Shown here one piece after another: positions 52,396 to 62,528 of a stretch of 64,000 nucleotides of DNA. The notes below the pieces were generated by a model. It searched no databases, was not told the DNA's origin, and worked only from the letters and a program-made list of their open reading frames with translations. The stretch lies in assembly GCF_025148125.1 (NCBI RefSeq), contig NZ_CP102267.1:1312501-1376500 (forward strand), written 5' to 3'. Within the stretch, counting starts at the first letter, position 1. Every line of letters begins with the position of its first letter. The stretch is from Blautia wexlerae DSM 19850 (GTDB lineage: Bacteria > Bacillota > Clostridia > Lachnospirales > Lachnospiraceae). The position numbers were made by a program, and so were the translations under genes.

Positions 52396-52440
52396 GCTCC
52401 TCTCAGTGATTATTATTTGTGATACTGAGGGGAACTTTTT
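52396..52440 (+). terminator. Terminator after the AAA-like gene
   Basis: CCTCTCAGT and ACTGAGGGG pair around a ~16-base loop, followed by AACTTTTT. Confidence 0.65.
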
Positions 52441-52648
52441 ATATCATAGAAGATTATTCTGCAATGTTTCTGTGATGTAACAGTCTTTTGGACAGGATTC
52501 TTTCTTACGTATTCTTTGTTGGAATAATCCATGTGAAAAGAAGAATTGCGAAGGAAATAGGAAACGAACGGGTATAATTTGTGCAAATTGTTGGAAAATT
52601 TTTTAAACATACTTTAATATGAACGGAAAAGTCAGGAAAGGAAGAAAA

Positions 52649-53011
52649 ATGAGAAAGAGACTTATCATCGGTATGAGTGGGGCTTCCGGAGCGCCCCTTA
52701 CAATAGAATTGCTGAAACAACTGCAGCAGTATAAAGAAATAATAGAGATACATCTGATCGTGACAAAAGGTGCGGAAATGACGCTGGAACAGGAGACAGA
52801 TTATACATTGGAACAGCTATATGCTCTTGCGGACGAGGTACATGATTGAAACAATCTCAAACCCCCAGCAGAGCTGGTGGTACTGACTTCGGGAGATAAT
52901 TATTATTGTGTAAATAATGAGAATGGAAAAGTATATTATTGGAGTTCAAGCGAAGATAGCTATTATTATATTGCTGAATCGATAGATGAATTTGCTTCTT
53001 TTTTTAGGTGA
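52649..53011 (+). pseudogene. ubiX fragment joined to a SUKH-type immunity-protein tail
   Basis: From ATG 52649 the first ~66 codons read as the N terminus of a UbiX/Pad1 flavin prenyltransferase (RLIIGMSGASGAPLTIELL, LHLIVTKGAEMT-like). A TGA at 52847-52849 interrupts it, and two to three further codons still fit UbiX. In the same frame the sequence then becomes PAELVVLTSGDNYYCVNNENGK...SIDEFASFF, which resembles the C-terminal end of SMI1/KNR4 (SUKH) proteins, ending at 53011. This is a chimeric remnant of two deleted genes. Confidence 0.7.
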
Positions 53012-53030
53012 TATCTGTTGTAAGGGTAAT

Positions 53031-53102
53031 AAAACGGCTGCCAATCCGGTAAATATGTGAGATAACATATCAGTAGGTGAGGCAGCCATTTTACGTATAT
53101 TT
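53031..53102. terminator. Bidirectional terminator, AAAACGGCTGCC/GGCAGCCATTTT
   Basis: Twelve-base arms with one mismatch, A-run before and T-run after. It separates the remnant (plus) from the 53114 gene (minus). Confidence 0.65.
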
Positions 53103-53113
53103 TTGCTACAACC

Positions 53114-54382
53114 CTAACGCAACTCAGCAATCCTGCTGACTGCCACGTAGATCTCCTGAATTTTGTACCAGGTTGGATAGTCTACGATTCCTGTCTGGTC
53201 CAGACCGAAAATGCTCTGGAAAATCCTGACGGAATTTTGGGTCTCAGGTCCGTAAATTCCATCTGCGGTGACAACAGGGACAGCTGGATAAGCTTCTGCG
53301 ATTGTGTTTAACTGTTCCTGAATCTGTCTTACCTTATTTCCAGATGCACCGATATCCAGATCATATCCTGGCCAGGAGGCGGGGATGCCGGAGATTGCTT
53401 CCGCCACATTGATATACATATCATTTCCGTAAAAAGTCCGTAGGATTTCAATGGCAGAGTATCCCTGATCGCCCAGTGCCTTGCTTCCCCATTGTGTCAT
53501 CCAGCCTCTGTTTCGGCATTGTACCTGTTTGCCGTCACAGTACTGAGTAAGGATTGGCTGACGTACATTTGGTCTGGAAAGATAATTCTCAAACAGTTCA
53601 TCTACAATGCGGTCAATGCTGGCAAAGATATTCCTGCCATAGATCCATTTGTGATCATAGGCAGTGGAGGAAGTGATTGTAAAGTCATAACCTTTGTTCC
53701 GGTACCATTCCGTATAAACCCTGTTCAGAGTAAAAGACATGATAGCCAGAATATTTGCCCGGATGGTGTCGTCGGGCCAGGTGGCATAGATTTCGCTGCT
53801 GGCTACATTTTTGATGTAATCTTTGTAGCGTACATAATAATTGCCTGCAGCGGAATCGTTGACAGGTCCGTCGTGTACCACTATATATTCAGGGATAACG
53901 ACTTTGCTTAATACAATTTCACCGTTTTCATTTATTGGTTTTATCTCGGCTTCTTCGATTTTGGGAGGATATTCATAGAACAACGTATGCGGAGGAATTA
54001 CAATTCTCTGGAAAGTTTCGCCGGATTCCATGACATTCAGCGTTGTTGGCTGTCTGGATAAAGTATCTGCTAATACCTGGCTTCCTGCGATTTCTTTTGG
54101 TTCAAATCCTTCTGCTTCGATCTGAATGGTATATTCTGAGTAGGGCTGTTGTTCAACCGGTTCCATACTGTATTCCAGAGGTGGAGCCTTAAGTTCGATA
54201 ACAGGAGTGCGTCCGGAGGAATCTGTTGCCACTTCTTCAATGGTACTGTCGGGTGCTCCTGTGTAGGAGATTCTGACGCGTGCGTTTTCTATGGGACGAT
54301 TGTTCAGCCGGTCTGATACGGTAACCTGATATTGTCCTGTATCTATATTTTCCTGCTGCATCTGCATATGATAAAAAGCCAT
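53114..54382 (-). CDS. Peptidoglycan-binding protein with SpoIID-like middle
   Basis: 422 aa without a clear signal peptide. N-terminal ~90 residues form a carboxypeptidase-regulatory-like beta domain (VTVSDRLNNRPIENARVRISYTG). The middle (about 180-330) resembles the SpoIID/cortex-remodelling domain (RANILAIMSFTLNRVYTEWYRNKGYDFTIT). The C-terminal ~75 residues are a PG_binding_1 domain (GASGNKVRQIQEQLNTIA; VTADGIYGPETQNSVRIFQ). Probably a spore or cell-wall protein. Faces the chimeric remnant; its own operon. Confidence 0.82.
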   Translation of the reverse strand: MAFYHMQMQQENIDTGQYQVTVSDRLNNRPIENARVRISYTGAPDSTIEEVATDSSGRTPVIELKAPPLEYSMEPVEQQPYSEYTIQIEAEGFEPKEIAGSQVLADTLSRQPTTLNVMESGETFQRIVIPPHTLFYEYPPKIEEAEIKPINENGEIVLSKVVIPEYIVVHDGPVNDSAAGNYYVRYKDYIKNVASSEIYATWPDDTIRANILAIMSFTLNRVYTEWYRNKGYDFTITSSTAYDHKWIYGRNIFASIDRIVDELFENYLSRPNVRQPILTQYCDGKQVQCRNRGWMTQWGSKALGDQGYSAIEILRTFYGNDMYINVAEAISGIPASWPGYDLDIGASGNKVRQIQEQLNTIAEAYPAVPVVTADGIYGPETQNSVRIFQSIFGLDQTGIVDYPTWYKIQEIYVAVSRIAELR

Positions 54383-54519
54383 ACAAGCTCCTGTAGATAA
54401 TGCTTTCCTGATAAATTATGCAGGGGACCGGAAAATGGTTACCTGAGAAAAGAATTATTGTAGAAAAAAGAATAAAAAAATAAGGCACCATGACTTCTCA
54501 TAGTTCCTCATTCTTTAAA

Positions 54520-54604
54520 TGCGGAAGATGGGACTTGAACCCACACGAGCGCAATGCTCACAAGATCCTTAGTCTTGCTCGTCTGCCAGTTCCGACACTT
54601 CCGC
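54520..54604 (-). tRNA. tRNA-Leu (AAG)
   Basis: On the minus strand the acceptor GCGGAAG pairs with CTTCCGC. The anticodon stem CAAGA/TCTTG encloses CTAAGGA (anticodon AAG), and a long variable arm (GAGCATTGCGCTC) marks a class II tRNA. The T arm is GTGGG-TTCAAGT-CCCAT. Total 85 nt with discriminator A and no encoded CCA. Confidence 0.93.
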
Positions 54605-54801
54605 ATATCGCATTTCTCTGGGATTCTTTTGCTCTCCCTCGCGACAAGTGATACTATATCAAATGTAAAAGCTAATGTCAACACCTTTTTGAAAAAAATA
54701 TAAAAAAATTTCAATTTTTTTTTGAAAAAAAGAGGAATTTGAAATTTTATGTAGAATATAATTAATAAGAGGTATTTTGTCAGCTTGTGGAGGTATCGCT
54801 T

Positions 54802-55809
54802 ATGAATATCAGAGAAAGCATGGAACAGCGTGAACAAAAGATGCTCAGTCCTTATGCTGCTTTGAGTCTTTGTTCCAGAGGCAGAGAGCGGCAGGAGGAA
54901 GAATGCGATGTACGGACTGTCTATCAGAGAGACAGGGACAGGATCCTTCATAGTAAAGCTTTTCGCAGGATGAAGGATAAGACACAGGTTTTTGTGGCGC
55001 CCCAGGGTGACCATTACAGGACCAGACTGACACATACTCTTGAGGTATCACAGATTGCCAGAACAATAGCGAAGGCACTGAGACTGAATGAAGATCTTGT
55101 AGAAGCGATCGCACTTGGACATGACCTGGGACATACTCCCTTTGGACATGCAGGTGAGAGGGCTCTTGATGCAGTGAATCCAGATGGTTTTGCCCACTAT
55201 AAACAGAGCGTCAGGGTTGCACAGGTACTGGAGAAGAACGGCGAAGGGTTGAATCTCACATGGGAGGTCCGGGATGGTATCCTGAATCACAGAACCAGTG
55301 GGAATCCGTCTACTCTCGAAGGAAAGGTAGTAAGACTTTCGGACAAGATCGCCTATATTCATCATGATATGGATGATGCACAGCGGGCGGGGATTATTTC
55401 TGAGGATGATATTCCGGTCACGCTTCGGATGCTGCTCGGTTATACAACCAGAGAGCGGCTCAATACATTTGTTCATGATGTGATAGAGAACAGTCTTGAG
55501 CAGGATACCATAAAGATGTCAGCAGAGATCTACGAGGCAATGATGGATCTGCGGGCTCTCATGTTTCAGAATGTATATGAGAATCCGGCAGCCCATAAGG
55601 AAGAGGAAAAGGTAGTGAAGATGCTGACGGAGTTATATGAATATTATGTCGAATACCCGGAAGCAATGTCAAAAGAATACAGGGAGCTGATCGTGCGTGG
55701 AGAGAAGAAGGAACAGGCAGTATGTGACTATCTCTCAGGAATGACAGACCAGTATTCTATAAGGAAATTCCGGGAGATTTACATACCAAAAGCATGGGAA
55801 GTCTATTAA
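54802..55809 (+). CDS. dgt: dGTPase-like dNTP triphosphohydrolase (HD domain)
   Basis: 335 aa from ATG 54802 (GGAGG eight bases upstream). HD-domain residues: HSKAFRRMKDKTQVF, RTRLTHTLEVSQIARTIA and LGHDLGHTPFGHAGE. The region DKIAYIHHDMDDA and the C-terminal helices are typical. It removes triphosphate from dNTPs. First gene before dnaG, with 22 bp between, a common clostridial arrangement. Confidence 0.94.
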   Translation: MNIRESMEQREQKMLSPYAALSLCSRGRERQEEECDVRTVYQRDRDRILHSKAFRRMKDKTQVFVAPQGDHYRTRLTHTLEVSQIARTIAKALRLNEDLVEAIALGHDLGHTPFGHAGERALDAVNPDGFAHYKQSVRVAQVLEKNGEGLNLTWEVRDGILNHRTSGNPSTLEGKVVRLSDKIAYIHHDMDDAQRAGIISEDDIPVTLRMLLGYTTRERLNTFVHDVIENSLEQDTIKMSAEIYEAMMDLRALMFQNVYENPAAHKEEEKVVKMLTELYEYYVEYPEAMSKEYRELIVRGEKKEQAVCDYLSGMTDQYSIRKFREIYIPKAWEVY

Positions 55810-55831
55810 TCATCAAGAAGGAGGACGAAGC

Positions 55832-57628
55832 ATGCGTTATTCAGACGATATCATTGAAGAAGTCAGGATGAAGAATGATATTGTAGATGTTGTATCCCAG
55901 TATGTGAAGCTGAACAAAAGAGGAAGTACCTATTTTGGACTTTGTCCGTTTCATAATGAGAAAACGCCCTCTTTTTCGGTAACACCGGCGAAGCAGATGT
56001 ATTACTGCTTCGGATGCGGAGCAGGCGGGAATGTATTTAATTTTGTGATGGAATATGAGAATTATACCTTTGGGGAGGCACTGAAGCATCTGGCAGACAG
56101 GGCAGGGGTGCAGCTTCCGAAGATTGAATATTCCGGAGAAGCAAAGAAGAAAGCAGAACGTCGAGCTGCCCTTCTGGAGATCAATAAGCTTGCAGCAGGA
56201 TATTTCTATTATCAGCTGCGTCGTGAGAGTGGCAGACAGGCACATGAATATCTGACAGGCAGAGGACTCAGTGAGGAGACGATCAGGAAGTTTGGCCTGG
56301 GATATTCGGATAAGTACAGTGACGATCTGTACAAATATCTGAAGTCAAAGAATTACAGTGACGAACTGCTGCGGGATTCCGGCCTGTTCAATGTGGATGA
56401 ACGCAGGGGAATGTATGACAAGTTCTGGAACAGGGTTATTTTCCCGATCATGGATGTGAATAACCGCGTGATCGGATTTGGAGGCAGAGTGATGGGTGAC
56501 GGAAAGCCGAAGTACCTGAACTCGCCGGAGACTACGATCTTTGATAAAAGCCGGAATCTGTACGGGCTGAATGTTGCAAGAACCACGAGAAAAAATTATC
56601 TGATCCTGTGTGAAGGATATATGGATGTGATATCCATGCATCAGGCAGGGTTTACCAATGCGGTGGCATCGCTGGGAACGGCACTTACTTCCGGACATGC
56701 AAGTCTGCTGAAGCGTTACACTCAGGAGGTATTGCTTCTGTATGACAGTGATGATGCAGGCGTGAGGGCTGCCCTTCGTGCCATTCCGATCCTGAGGGAA
56801 GCAGGTGTTTCTTCGAGAGTGGTAAATCTTAAGCCGCATAAAGATCCGGATGAATTTATCAAGGCACTTGGAGCGGAAGAGTTTGAGAAACGTCTGGAGC
56901 AGGCTATGGACAGCTTTATGTTCCGCATACATATGGCAGAGCGGGAATTTCCAATGGAGGAACCCCAGGGACAGAACCGTTTCTTTGAGCGGTGTGCGCA
57001 GATGCTTCTGGAGCTTTCCGATGAACTGGAGAGAAATCTTTATATAGAAGCAATCGTAAAGGATTACAGAAGCAGTGGGATCAGTGTGGAGAATCTGAAA
57101 AAGAGAGTCGGAGCTCTTGCGATGAAGGGAACTCCGGCAGAGCAGAGAATTCAGCCTAAACCTGTGGGAGCAGGTCAGCAAAAGAAGAAGGAGAGTGCAG
57201 CAGAGAAAGCACAGAAGCTGATGCTTACCTGGCTGGTAACTTATCCGGGCATATTTGACACAGTGGAAAAATATATCCAGCCTTCAGATTTCGTGGTTCC
57301 TCTGTACAGGCAGGTGGCAGAGATGCTTTACCAGCAGCACAGGGATGGCGATGTGAATCCTGCAAGGCTGATGAATGCTTTCATTGACAGTGAAGAGCAG
57401 AGAGAGGTTTCATCTCTTTTTAATGCAACGATCCATCTGGAGACTCCGGAGGAACAGAACCGGGCTTTTTCGGATGCTGTGATCAGGATTAAGGATGAGA
57501 GTCTGAAAGAGAGAAACAGAACCTGGGATCCCACAGATATACAGGGACTGCAGGAACTTGTAAAAGCAAAGAAAGAACTGGAAGAGCTTGGAAGAAAGCG
57601 GCAGCAGCTGCATATTTCTTTTGAATAA
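55832..57628 (+). CDS. dnaG: DNA primase
   Basis: 598 aa. CHC2 zinc finger CPFHNEKTPSFSV...YYCFGCGAGGN (about 38-65). The catalytic core has FWNRVIFPIMDVNNRVIGFGGR and the TOPRIM domain (LILCEGYMDVISMHQAGF; LLLYDSDDAGVRAALR). The C-terminal third binds DnaB helicase. Part of the macromolecular-synthesis operon with rpoD. Start after AGGAGGA. Confidence 0.97.
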   Translation: MRYSDDIIEEVRMKNDIVDVVSQYVKLNKRGSTYFGLCPFHNEKTPSFSVTPAKQMYYCFGCGAGGNVFNFVMEYENYTFGEALKHLADRAGVQLPKIEYSGEAKKKAERRAALLEINKLAAGYFYYQLRRESGRQAHEYLTGRGLSEETIRKFGLGYSDKYSDDLYKYLKSKNYSDELLRDSGLFNVDERRGMYDKFWNRVIFPIMDVNNRVIGFGGRVMGDGKPKYLNSPETTIFDKSRNLYGLNVARTTRKNYLILCEGYMDVISMHQAGFTNAVASLGTALTSGHASLLKRYTQEVLLLYDSDDAGVRAALRAIPILREAGVSSRVVNLKPHKDPDEFIKALGAEEFEKRLEQAMDSFMFRIHMAEREFPMEEPQGQNRFFERCAQMLLELSDELERNLYIEAIVKDYRSSGISVENLKKRVGALAMKGTPAEQRIQPKPVGAGQQKKKESAAEKAQKLMLTWLVTYPGIFDTVEKYIQPSDFVVPLYRQVAEMLYQQHRDGDVNPARLMNAFIDSEEQREVSSLFNATIHLETPEEQNRAFSDAVIRIKDESLKERNRTWDPTDIQGLQELVKAKKELEELGRKRQQLHISFE

Positions 57629-57667
57629 GGATAAAATATAAACACTATATGGAGGTATAGAGCACAT

Positions 57668-58795
57668 ATGGAAATGAATATGGGTAAATTCAGTGAAAAA
57701 CTGGTAGAACTTCTGGAGCTTGCCAAAAAGAAAAAGAATGTACTGGAATACCAGGAAATCAATGACTTCTTTAAGGACCAGCCACTGGGAGTTGAACAGA
57801 TGGAGAAAGTATTTGACTTTCTGGAAGCCAGTGGAGTGGATGTGCTTAGGATTACAGACAGTAATGCAGATGATATGATCCTGGATGATGACGATGCAGA
57901 CATTGATAAGCTGGATGAAGAAGAGATTGAGCTTGACAAGATCGATCTTTCTGTTCCTGAAGGTGTAAGCATCGAGGATCCGGTACGTATGTATCTGAAG
58001 GAAATTGGTAAGGTTCCGCTTCTTTCAGCAGAAGAGGAAATCGAACTTGCAAAGAGAATGGAGAATGGGGATGAGGCTGCCAAGAAACGTCTGGCAGAAG
58101 CAAACCTTCGTCTTGTTGTCAGCATTGCAAAGAGATATGTGGGACGTGGAATGCTTTTCCTTGACCTGATCCAGGAAGGTAACTTAGGTCTGATCAAAGC
58201 GGTTGAGAAATTTGATTACCGCAAGGGTTATAAATTCAGTACCTATGCTACATGGTGGATCCGTCAGGCAATCACCAGAGCAATCGCAGACCAGGCACGT
58301 ACCATCCGTATTCCGGTGCATATGGTTGAGACTATTAACAAACTGATCCGCGTTTCCCGTCAGTTACTGCAGGAGCTTGGACGTGAACCTACGCCGGAAG
58401 AAATTGCAAAAGAGATGGATATGTCTGTAGAGCGTGTACGTGAGATCCTTAAGATCTCCCAGGAGCCTGTATCTCTGGAGACACCTATCGGTGAGGAAGA
58501 GGACAGCCACCTTGGAGACTTTATCCAGGATGACAATGTACCTGTACCTGCAGATGCAGCAGCATTTACTTTGCTGAAAGAGCAGCTGGTAGAGGTTCTG
58601 AGCACATTGACAGACAGAGAGCAGAAAGTATTGCGCCTGCGTTTTGGCCTGGACGATGGACGTGCCAGAACTCTGGAGGAAGTTGGTAAGGAATTTAATG
58701 TAACAAGAGAACGTATCCGTCAGATTGAGGCAAAGGCGCTCCGCAAGCTTCGTCATCCGAGCCGCAGCCGTAAACTGAAGGATTATCTGGACTAA
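57668..58795 (+). CDS. rpoD: Primary RNA polymerase sigma factor
   Basis: 375 aa. Region 1.2 [16 protein letters not shown], region 2 [39 protein letters not shown], region 3, and region 4 with the helix-turn-helix [25 protein letters not shown]. The acidic region 1.1 is short (about 1-95), usual for Firmicute SigA. It recognises TTGACA/TATAAT promoters like those listed here. Confidence 0.97.
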   Translation: MEMNMGKFSEKLVELLELAKKKKNVLEYQEINDFFKDQPLGVEQMEKVFDFLEASGVDVLRITDSNADDMILDDDDADIDKLDEEEIELDKIDLSVPEGVSIEDPVRMYLKEIGKVPLLSAEEEIELAKRMENGDEAAKKRLAEANLRLVVSIAKRYVGRGMLFLDLIQEGNLGLIKAVEKFDYRKGYKFSTYATWWIRQAITRAIADQARTIRIPVHMVETINKLIRVSRQLLQELGREPTPEEIAKEMDMSVERVREILKISQEPVSLETPIGEEEDSHLGDFIQDDNVPVPADAAAFTLLKEQLVEVLSTLTDREQKVLRLRFGLDDGRARTLEEVGKEFNVTRERIRQIEAKALRKLRHPSRSRKLKDYLD

Positions 58796-58805
58796 GGAGC
58801 CTGTT

Positions 58806-59513
58806 ATGCAGCTTTCATTACGTTTATCTGCAATAGCAGGCCTGGTGACCAGGGGAAACAGACTTGTGGATGTGGGATGCGATCATGGATACCTGCCGGT
58901 TTCGCTTTATCTGGATGGAAAGATTCCGGGTGCGATTGCCATGGATGTAAGAAAAGGCCCGTTGTCCAGAGCGCAGGAACATATTTCTCAGTATGGACTG
59001 GACGCATACATAGAAACCCGGCTTTCAGACGGACTTGAGGCTTTGAAACCGGGAGAGGGCGACACTCTTGTGATCGCAGGAATGGGTGGCCCTCTCATGG
59101 AGAGGATTCTTACTGACGGGGCAGAGGTCAGGGAGAGCTTTCGGGAAATGATCCTGCAGCCTCAGTCAGATATCCCCCATTTTCGCAGATTTGTCAGAAA
59201 AATCGGCTGGCAGATCACAGAGGAGGAGATGGTTCTGGAGGATGGCAAGTTTTATCCTATGATGAAGGTAATTCATGGAGAAAAGATGCATATTTCAGAA
59301 GATACTCCTTATACTTTAGATGAGTGGTTTGGAGGAATGCTTCTGGAAAGAAAGCATCCTGTTCTGCGGGAGTATCTGGAAAGAGAGCTTCGCATCCGCA
59401 ATGAGATTCTTGACAGATTAAAGAATGCGCCCAATGCAGAGAAGCGTGCGGGCGAGATAGAGGAGGAAAAGCAGGCAGTTATTGCTGCTTTAGAGGAATA
59501 TGAAGGCATATGA
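58806..59513 (+). CDS. trmK: tRNA (adenine(22)-N(1))-methyltransferase
   Basis: 235 aa. SAM-binding motif VDVGCDHGYLPVSLYL (about 22-37), IAMDVRKGPLSRAQEHI and IAGMGGPLMERIL are characteristic of TrmK. The C-terminal helices form a coiled hairpin. Located 10 bp after rpoD and overlapping the Nif3-like gene, as in many Firmicutes. Confidence 0.93.
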   Translation: MQLSLRLSAIAGLVTRGNRLVDVGCDHGYLPVSLYLDGKIPGAIAMDVRKGPLSRAQEHISQYGLDAYIETRLSDGLEALKPGEGDTLVIAGMGGPLMERILTDGAEVRESFREMILQPQSDIPHFRRFVRKIGWQITEEEMVLEDGKFYPMMKVIHGEKMHISEDTPYTLDEWFGGMLLERKHPVLREYLERELRIRNEILDRLKNAPNAEKRAGEIEEEKQAVIAALEEYEGI

Positions 59514-60282
59514 ACTGACCTCCTGGCTGGAGAAAAAGTACCCGTCAGATGCAGCAGAGGACTGGGATAACGTAGGACTTCTCGCAGGAGATGATACAAA
59601 TGAGATCAGCCATGTGTTTCTGGCTCTGGATCTGACAGAGGAAACACTGGGTGAGGCCATAGAGGATGGGGCAGATATGATCATTACCCATCATCCCATG
59701 ATCTTTTCCGGAATTAAGAAGATCAATAATCACAGCTTTACAGGAAGAAAGATCCTTACGCTGATACAGAAAGGAATTGTTTATTATGCGATGCATACCA
59801 ATTATGATGTGCTGGGTATGGCGGATCTGAGTGCAGACTATACGAAGATGCATGATACCACAGTCCTTTCCGTAACTGAAGAGAGAGAGGGGGAAGTACA
59901 GGGCTTTGGCAGAGTTGGGAAACTTCCCCGGGAAATGACGCTGAGAGAGTATGCACAGCTTGTCAAAGAGTCTCTGAAGTTAAATGATGTAAAGGTTTAT
60001 GGGAATCTGGACAGCATGGTAAAATGTGCTGCTGTATGTACAGGATCAGGCAAGAGCATGATCAAGGATGTCATTAAGGCCGGTGCGGATGTGTATGTGA
60101 CCGGTGATATCGACCACCATACAGGAATTGATACGGTTGCGCAGGGACTGGCGCTGATCGACGCCGGACACTATGGAACAGAATATATTTTTATGGATGC
60201 AATGAAAAAAGAACTGACACAGGCATTTCCGGAACTGAAAATCTCCTGTGCAGAGGTAAAGAGCCCGTACACGATTCTGTGA
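59500..60282 (+). CDS. Nif3-like dinuclear metal-centre protein
   Basis: 260 aa, overlapping trmK by 14 bp, with AGAGG before the ATG. Metal-ligand motifs: ITHHPMIFSG (two His), AMHTNYDV, VTGDIDHHTGID and ALIDAGHYGTE. Family is implicated as a GTP cyclohydrolase I type 2-like protein, but the physiological role is not settled. Confidence 0.93.
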   Translation: MKAYELTSWLEKKYPSDAAEDWDNVGLLAGDDTNEISHVFLALDLTEETLGEAIEDGADMIITHHPMIFSGIKKINNHSFTGRKILTLIQKGIVYYAMHTNYDVLGMADLSADYTKMHDTTVLSVTEEREGEVQGFGRVGKLPREMTLREYAQLVKESLKLNDVKVYGNLDSMVKCAAVCTGSGKSMIKDVIKAGADVYVTGDIDHHTGIDTVAQGLALIDAGHYGTEYIFMDAMKKELTQAFPELKISCAEVKSPYTIL

Positions 60283-60400
60283 TACGGGTTCTTACCATAT
60301 AATAATGAAATTATAAATGAAAATTGGCTGATCTGCCTGTTGGCGGCGGAGCTGATAACTGTATTTACTTGTCGGTATAGCAGAAATGGAGGCAGGATTT

Positions 60401-62068
60401 ATGGGACAGAAAATGTATAACGTTACGATACAGGGAATAACAAAACAATATCCTGAGAAGATTCCTTACAGTGAGATTGTAAAGGAATACGAAGGAAGTA
60501 CGGATGCACCTGTAATGCTGGTGATCGTAAATGGCAGGCTGAGAGAACTGCATAAGCATCTCAAGGCAGACTGTGAGATTGAATTTGTGACATCCAAAGA
60601 TCCGATCGGACACAAAACTTATTGCAGAAGTGCAAGTCTGATTCTTCTGAAAGCAATTTATGATGTGGCAGGGCAGGAAAATATAGACAGTGTAGTGATC
60701 CATTATTCTGTAGGCAGTGGCTATTATTTTACAATGAAAGGACCTATGGCGCTGGATCAGGAATTTATTGATAAGGTAAAGGCGCAGATGCACAGGATCG
60801 TGGACGAGAATCTTCCCATTGTAAAGCGAAGTGTAAGCACTAGTGAGGCAGTTGCACTTTTTCATAAGCATCATATGTATGACAAAGAGAAGCTGTTTAA
60901 TTACCGCAGAAGCTCTGCGGTGAATCTTTACAGTATTGGAAGTTTTGAGGATTATTTCTACGGTTTTATGGCGAACCATACGGGATATATTAAGACGTTT
61001 GATCTGTTTTTGTATGAGGGTGGTTTCGTACTGCAGCTTCCGACTCAGAATGAACCGGACCGGATACCTGAATTTAAACCGAGGGAGAAGATTTTTCGTG
61101 TGCAGAAGGAATCTCAGGAATGGGGAGATAAACTGGATATTGCGACAGTCGGTGATCTGAATGAAAAGGTTACCAGAGGCGGTATCCAGGATATTTTGCT
61201 GATCCAGGAGGCTATGCAGGAGGCAAAGATTTCGGAAATCGCATCTGAGATTGCCACAGCCGGAAACAAGAAGTTTGTTATGATCGCAGGTCCGTCTTCT
61301 TCCGGAAAGACTACGTTTTCACACAGGCTGTCTATTCAGCTGGCTGCCCATGGAATGAAACCGCATCCGATCGCAGTGGATAATTATTTCATTGACAGGC
61401 ACCTGACTCCTGTAGATGAGTTTGGGGAAAAGAATTTTGAGTGTCTGGAAGCGATTGATGTGGAGCAGTTTAATAAAGATATGCTTGAGCTTTTGGAAGG
61501 AAAAAGGGTAGAGATGCCGGTTTTCAATTTCAAAACAGGAACCAGAGAATATAAAGGTGATTTTCTGCAGCTGGATAAAGACGATATTCTGGTGATCGAG
61601 GGAATTCATGGATTGAATGACAGGCTTAGCTATGCGCTGCCAAAGGAGAGCAAATTTAAGATTTATCTCAGCGCTCTGACTCAGCTGAATATTGATGAAC
61701 ATAACAGGATTCCTACTACGGATGGCCGTCTGATCCGCAGAATTGTAAGAGATGCCCGCACCAGAGGGACTTCCGCGAAAGAGACAATTGCAAGATGGCC
61801 GTCTGTGCGCAGAGGTGAAGAACAGAATATCTTTCCGTTCCAGGAGGATGCAGATGTAATGTTTAATTCTGCGCTGATCTATGAACTGGCATGCCTGAAA
61901 GTATATGCGGAACCGCTTTTGTTTGGGATTGCCAAGGACGAACCGGAGTATACAGAGGCGAAGAGGCTGCTGAAGTTCTTTGAATATTTTGTTCCGGTGC
62001 CAAGCGAGGCAGTGCCGAATAATTCGATTTTAAGAGAATTTATCGGCGGAAGCTGCTTTAATGTGTAA
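60401..62068 (+). CDS. TGS/ThrRS-like-domain nucleoside (uridine) kinase
   Basis: 555 aa from ATG 60401 (GGAGG eight bases upstream). An N-terminal TGS-like segment and a ThrRS-second-domain-like region (about 1-210) precede a phosphoribulokinase/uridine-kinase domain. Walker A is GPSSSGKTTFSHRLS (about 292-306), with DDILVIEGIHGLND and RIVRDARTRGTSAKETIARW as kinase motifs. The likely reaction is phosphorylation of a nucleoside such as uridine. Its neighbours are RNase P RNA and pyrimidine genes. Confidence 0.9.
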   Translation: MGQKMYNVTIQGITKQYPEKIPYSEIVKEYEGSTDAPVMLVIVNGRLRELHKHLKADCEIEFVTSKDPIGHKTYCRSASLILLKAIYDVAGQENIDSVVIHYSVGSGYYFTMKGPMALDQEFIDKVKAQMHRIVDENLPIVKRSVSTSEAVALFHKHHMYDKEKLFNYRRSSAVNLYSIGSFEDYFYGFMANHTGYIKTFDLFLYEGGFVLQLPTQNEPDRIPEFKPREKIFRVQKESQEWGDKLDIATVGDLNEKVTRGGIQDILLIQEAMQEAKISEIASEIATAGNKKFVMIAGPSSSGKTTFSHRLSIQLAAHGMKPHPIAVDNYFIDRHLTPVDEFGEKNFECLEAIDVEQFNKDMLELLEGKRVEMPVFNFKTGTREYKGDFLQLDKDDILVIEGIHGLNDRLSYALPKESKFKIYLSALTQLNIDEHNRIPTTDGRLIRRIVRDARTRGTSAKETIARWPSVRRGEEQNIFPFQEDADVMFNSALIYELACLKVYAEPLLFGIAKDEPEYTEAKRLLKFFEYFVPVPSEAVPNNSILREFIGGSCFNV

Positions 62069-62087
62069 AATACTAGAATGAAAATTC

Positions 62088-62116
62088 TTTACAAGTGCAA
62101 AAAAACGTGCTAGAAT
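62088..62116 (+). promoter_or_regulatory. Promoter of the RNase P RNA gene
   Basis: TTTACA (62088-62093), a 17-bp spacer and TAGAAT (62111-62116), eight bases before the predicted RNA 5' end. Confidence 0.75.
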
Positions 62117-62123
62117 AGCACTT

Positions 62124-62476
62124 GCGCAACCAGGCCAGGTAATCGCGGCTGAACAGACGAAAGGGTTCAGACGAGGAAAGTCCGGGCTTCGCAGGGCAGG
62201 ATGCCGGATAACGTCCGGTGGAGGTGACTCCCAGACCAGTGCAACAGAAATAAACCGCCTCACTTGCTGAGGTAAGGGTGGAAAGGCAGTGTAAGAGACT
62301 ACCGCCGTCCTGGTAACAGGCCGGGCACATGTAAACTCCATTTGAAGCAAGACCGAATAGAAAGCGATACGGCTGCCCGTCGTGCTTTCAGGTGGGTCGC
62401 TTGAGCCTTATGGCAACGTAAGGCCTAGACAGATGATTACCCAATGACATAACCCGGCTTATCGGTCTGATTGCGT
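62124..62476 (+). ncRNA. rnpB: RNase P RNA
   Basis: Universal P4/J regions are present: GAGGAAAGTCCGGGCT near 62174 and ACAGAAATAAACCG near 62245, then GGTAAGGGTGGAAAGG and the 3' CCCGGCTTATCGGTC. P1 pairs GCAACCAG (from 62126) with CTGATTGC (to 62474). It is the catalytic RNA that matures tRNA 5' ends. Ends are estimated from P1. Confidence 0.95.
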
Positions 62477-62481
62477 ACAAA

Positions 62482-62516
62482 AAAACAGAACGGATTTCTT
62501 CCGTTCTGTTTTTTTG
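62482..62516 (+). terminator. Terminator of rnpB
   Basis: AACAGAACGG and CCGTTCTGTT pair perfectly around a 7-base loop, followed by a long T-run. The A-run on the other side lets it also end the pyrB-pyrI transcript. Confidence 0.88.
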
Positions 62517-62528
62517 ATATTTGTTTTA

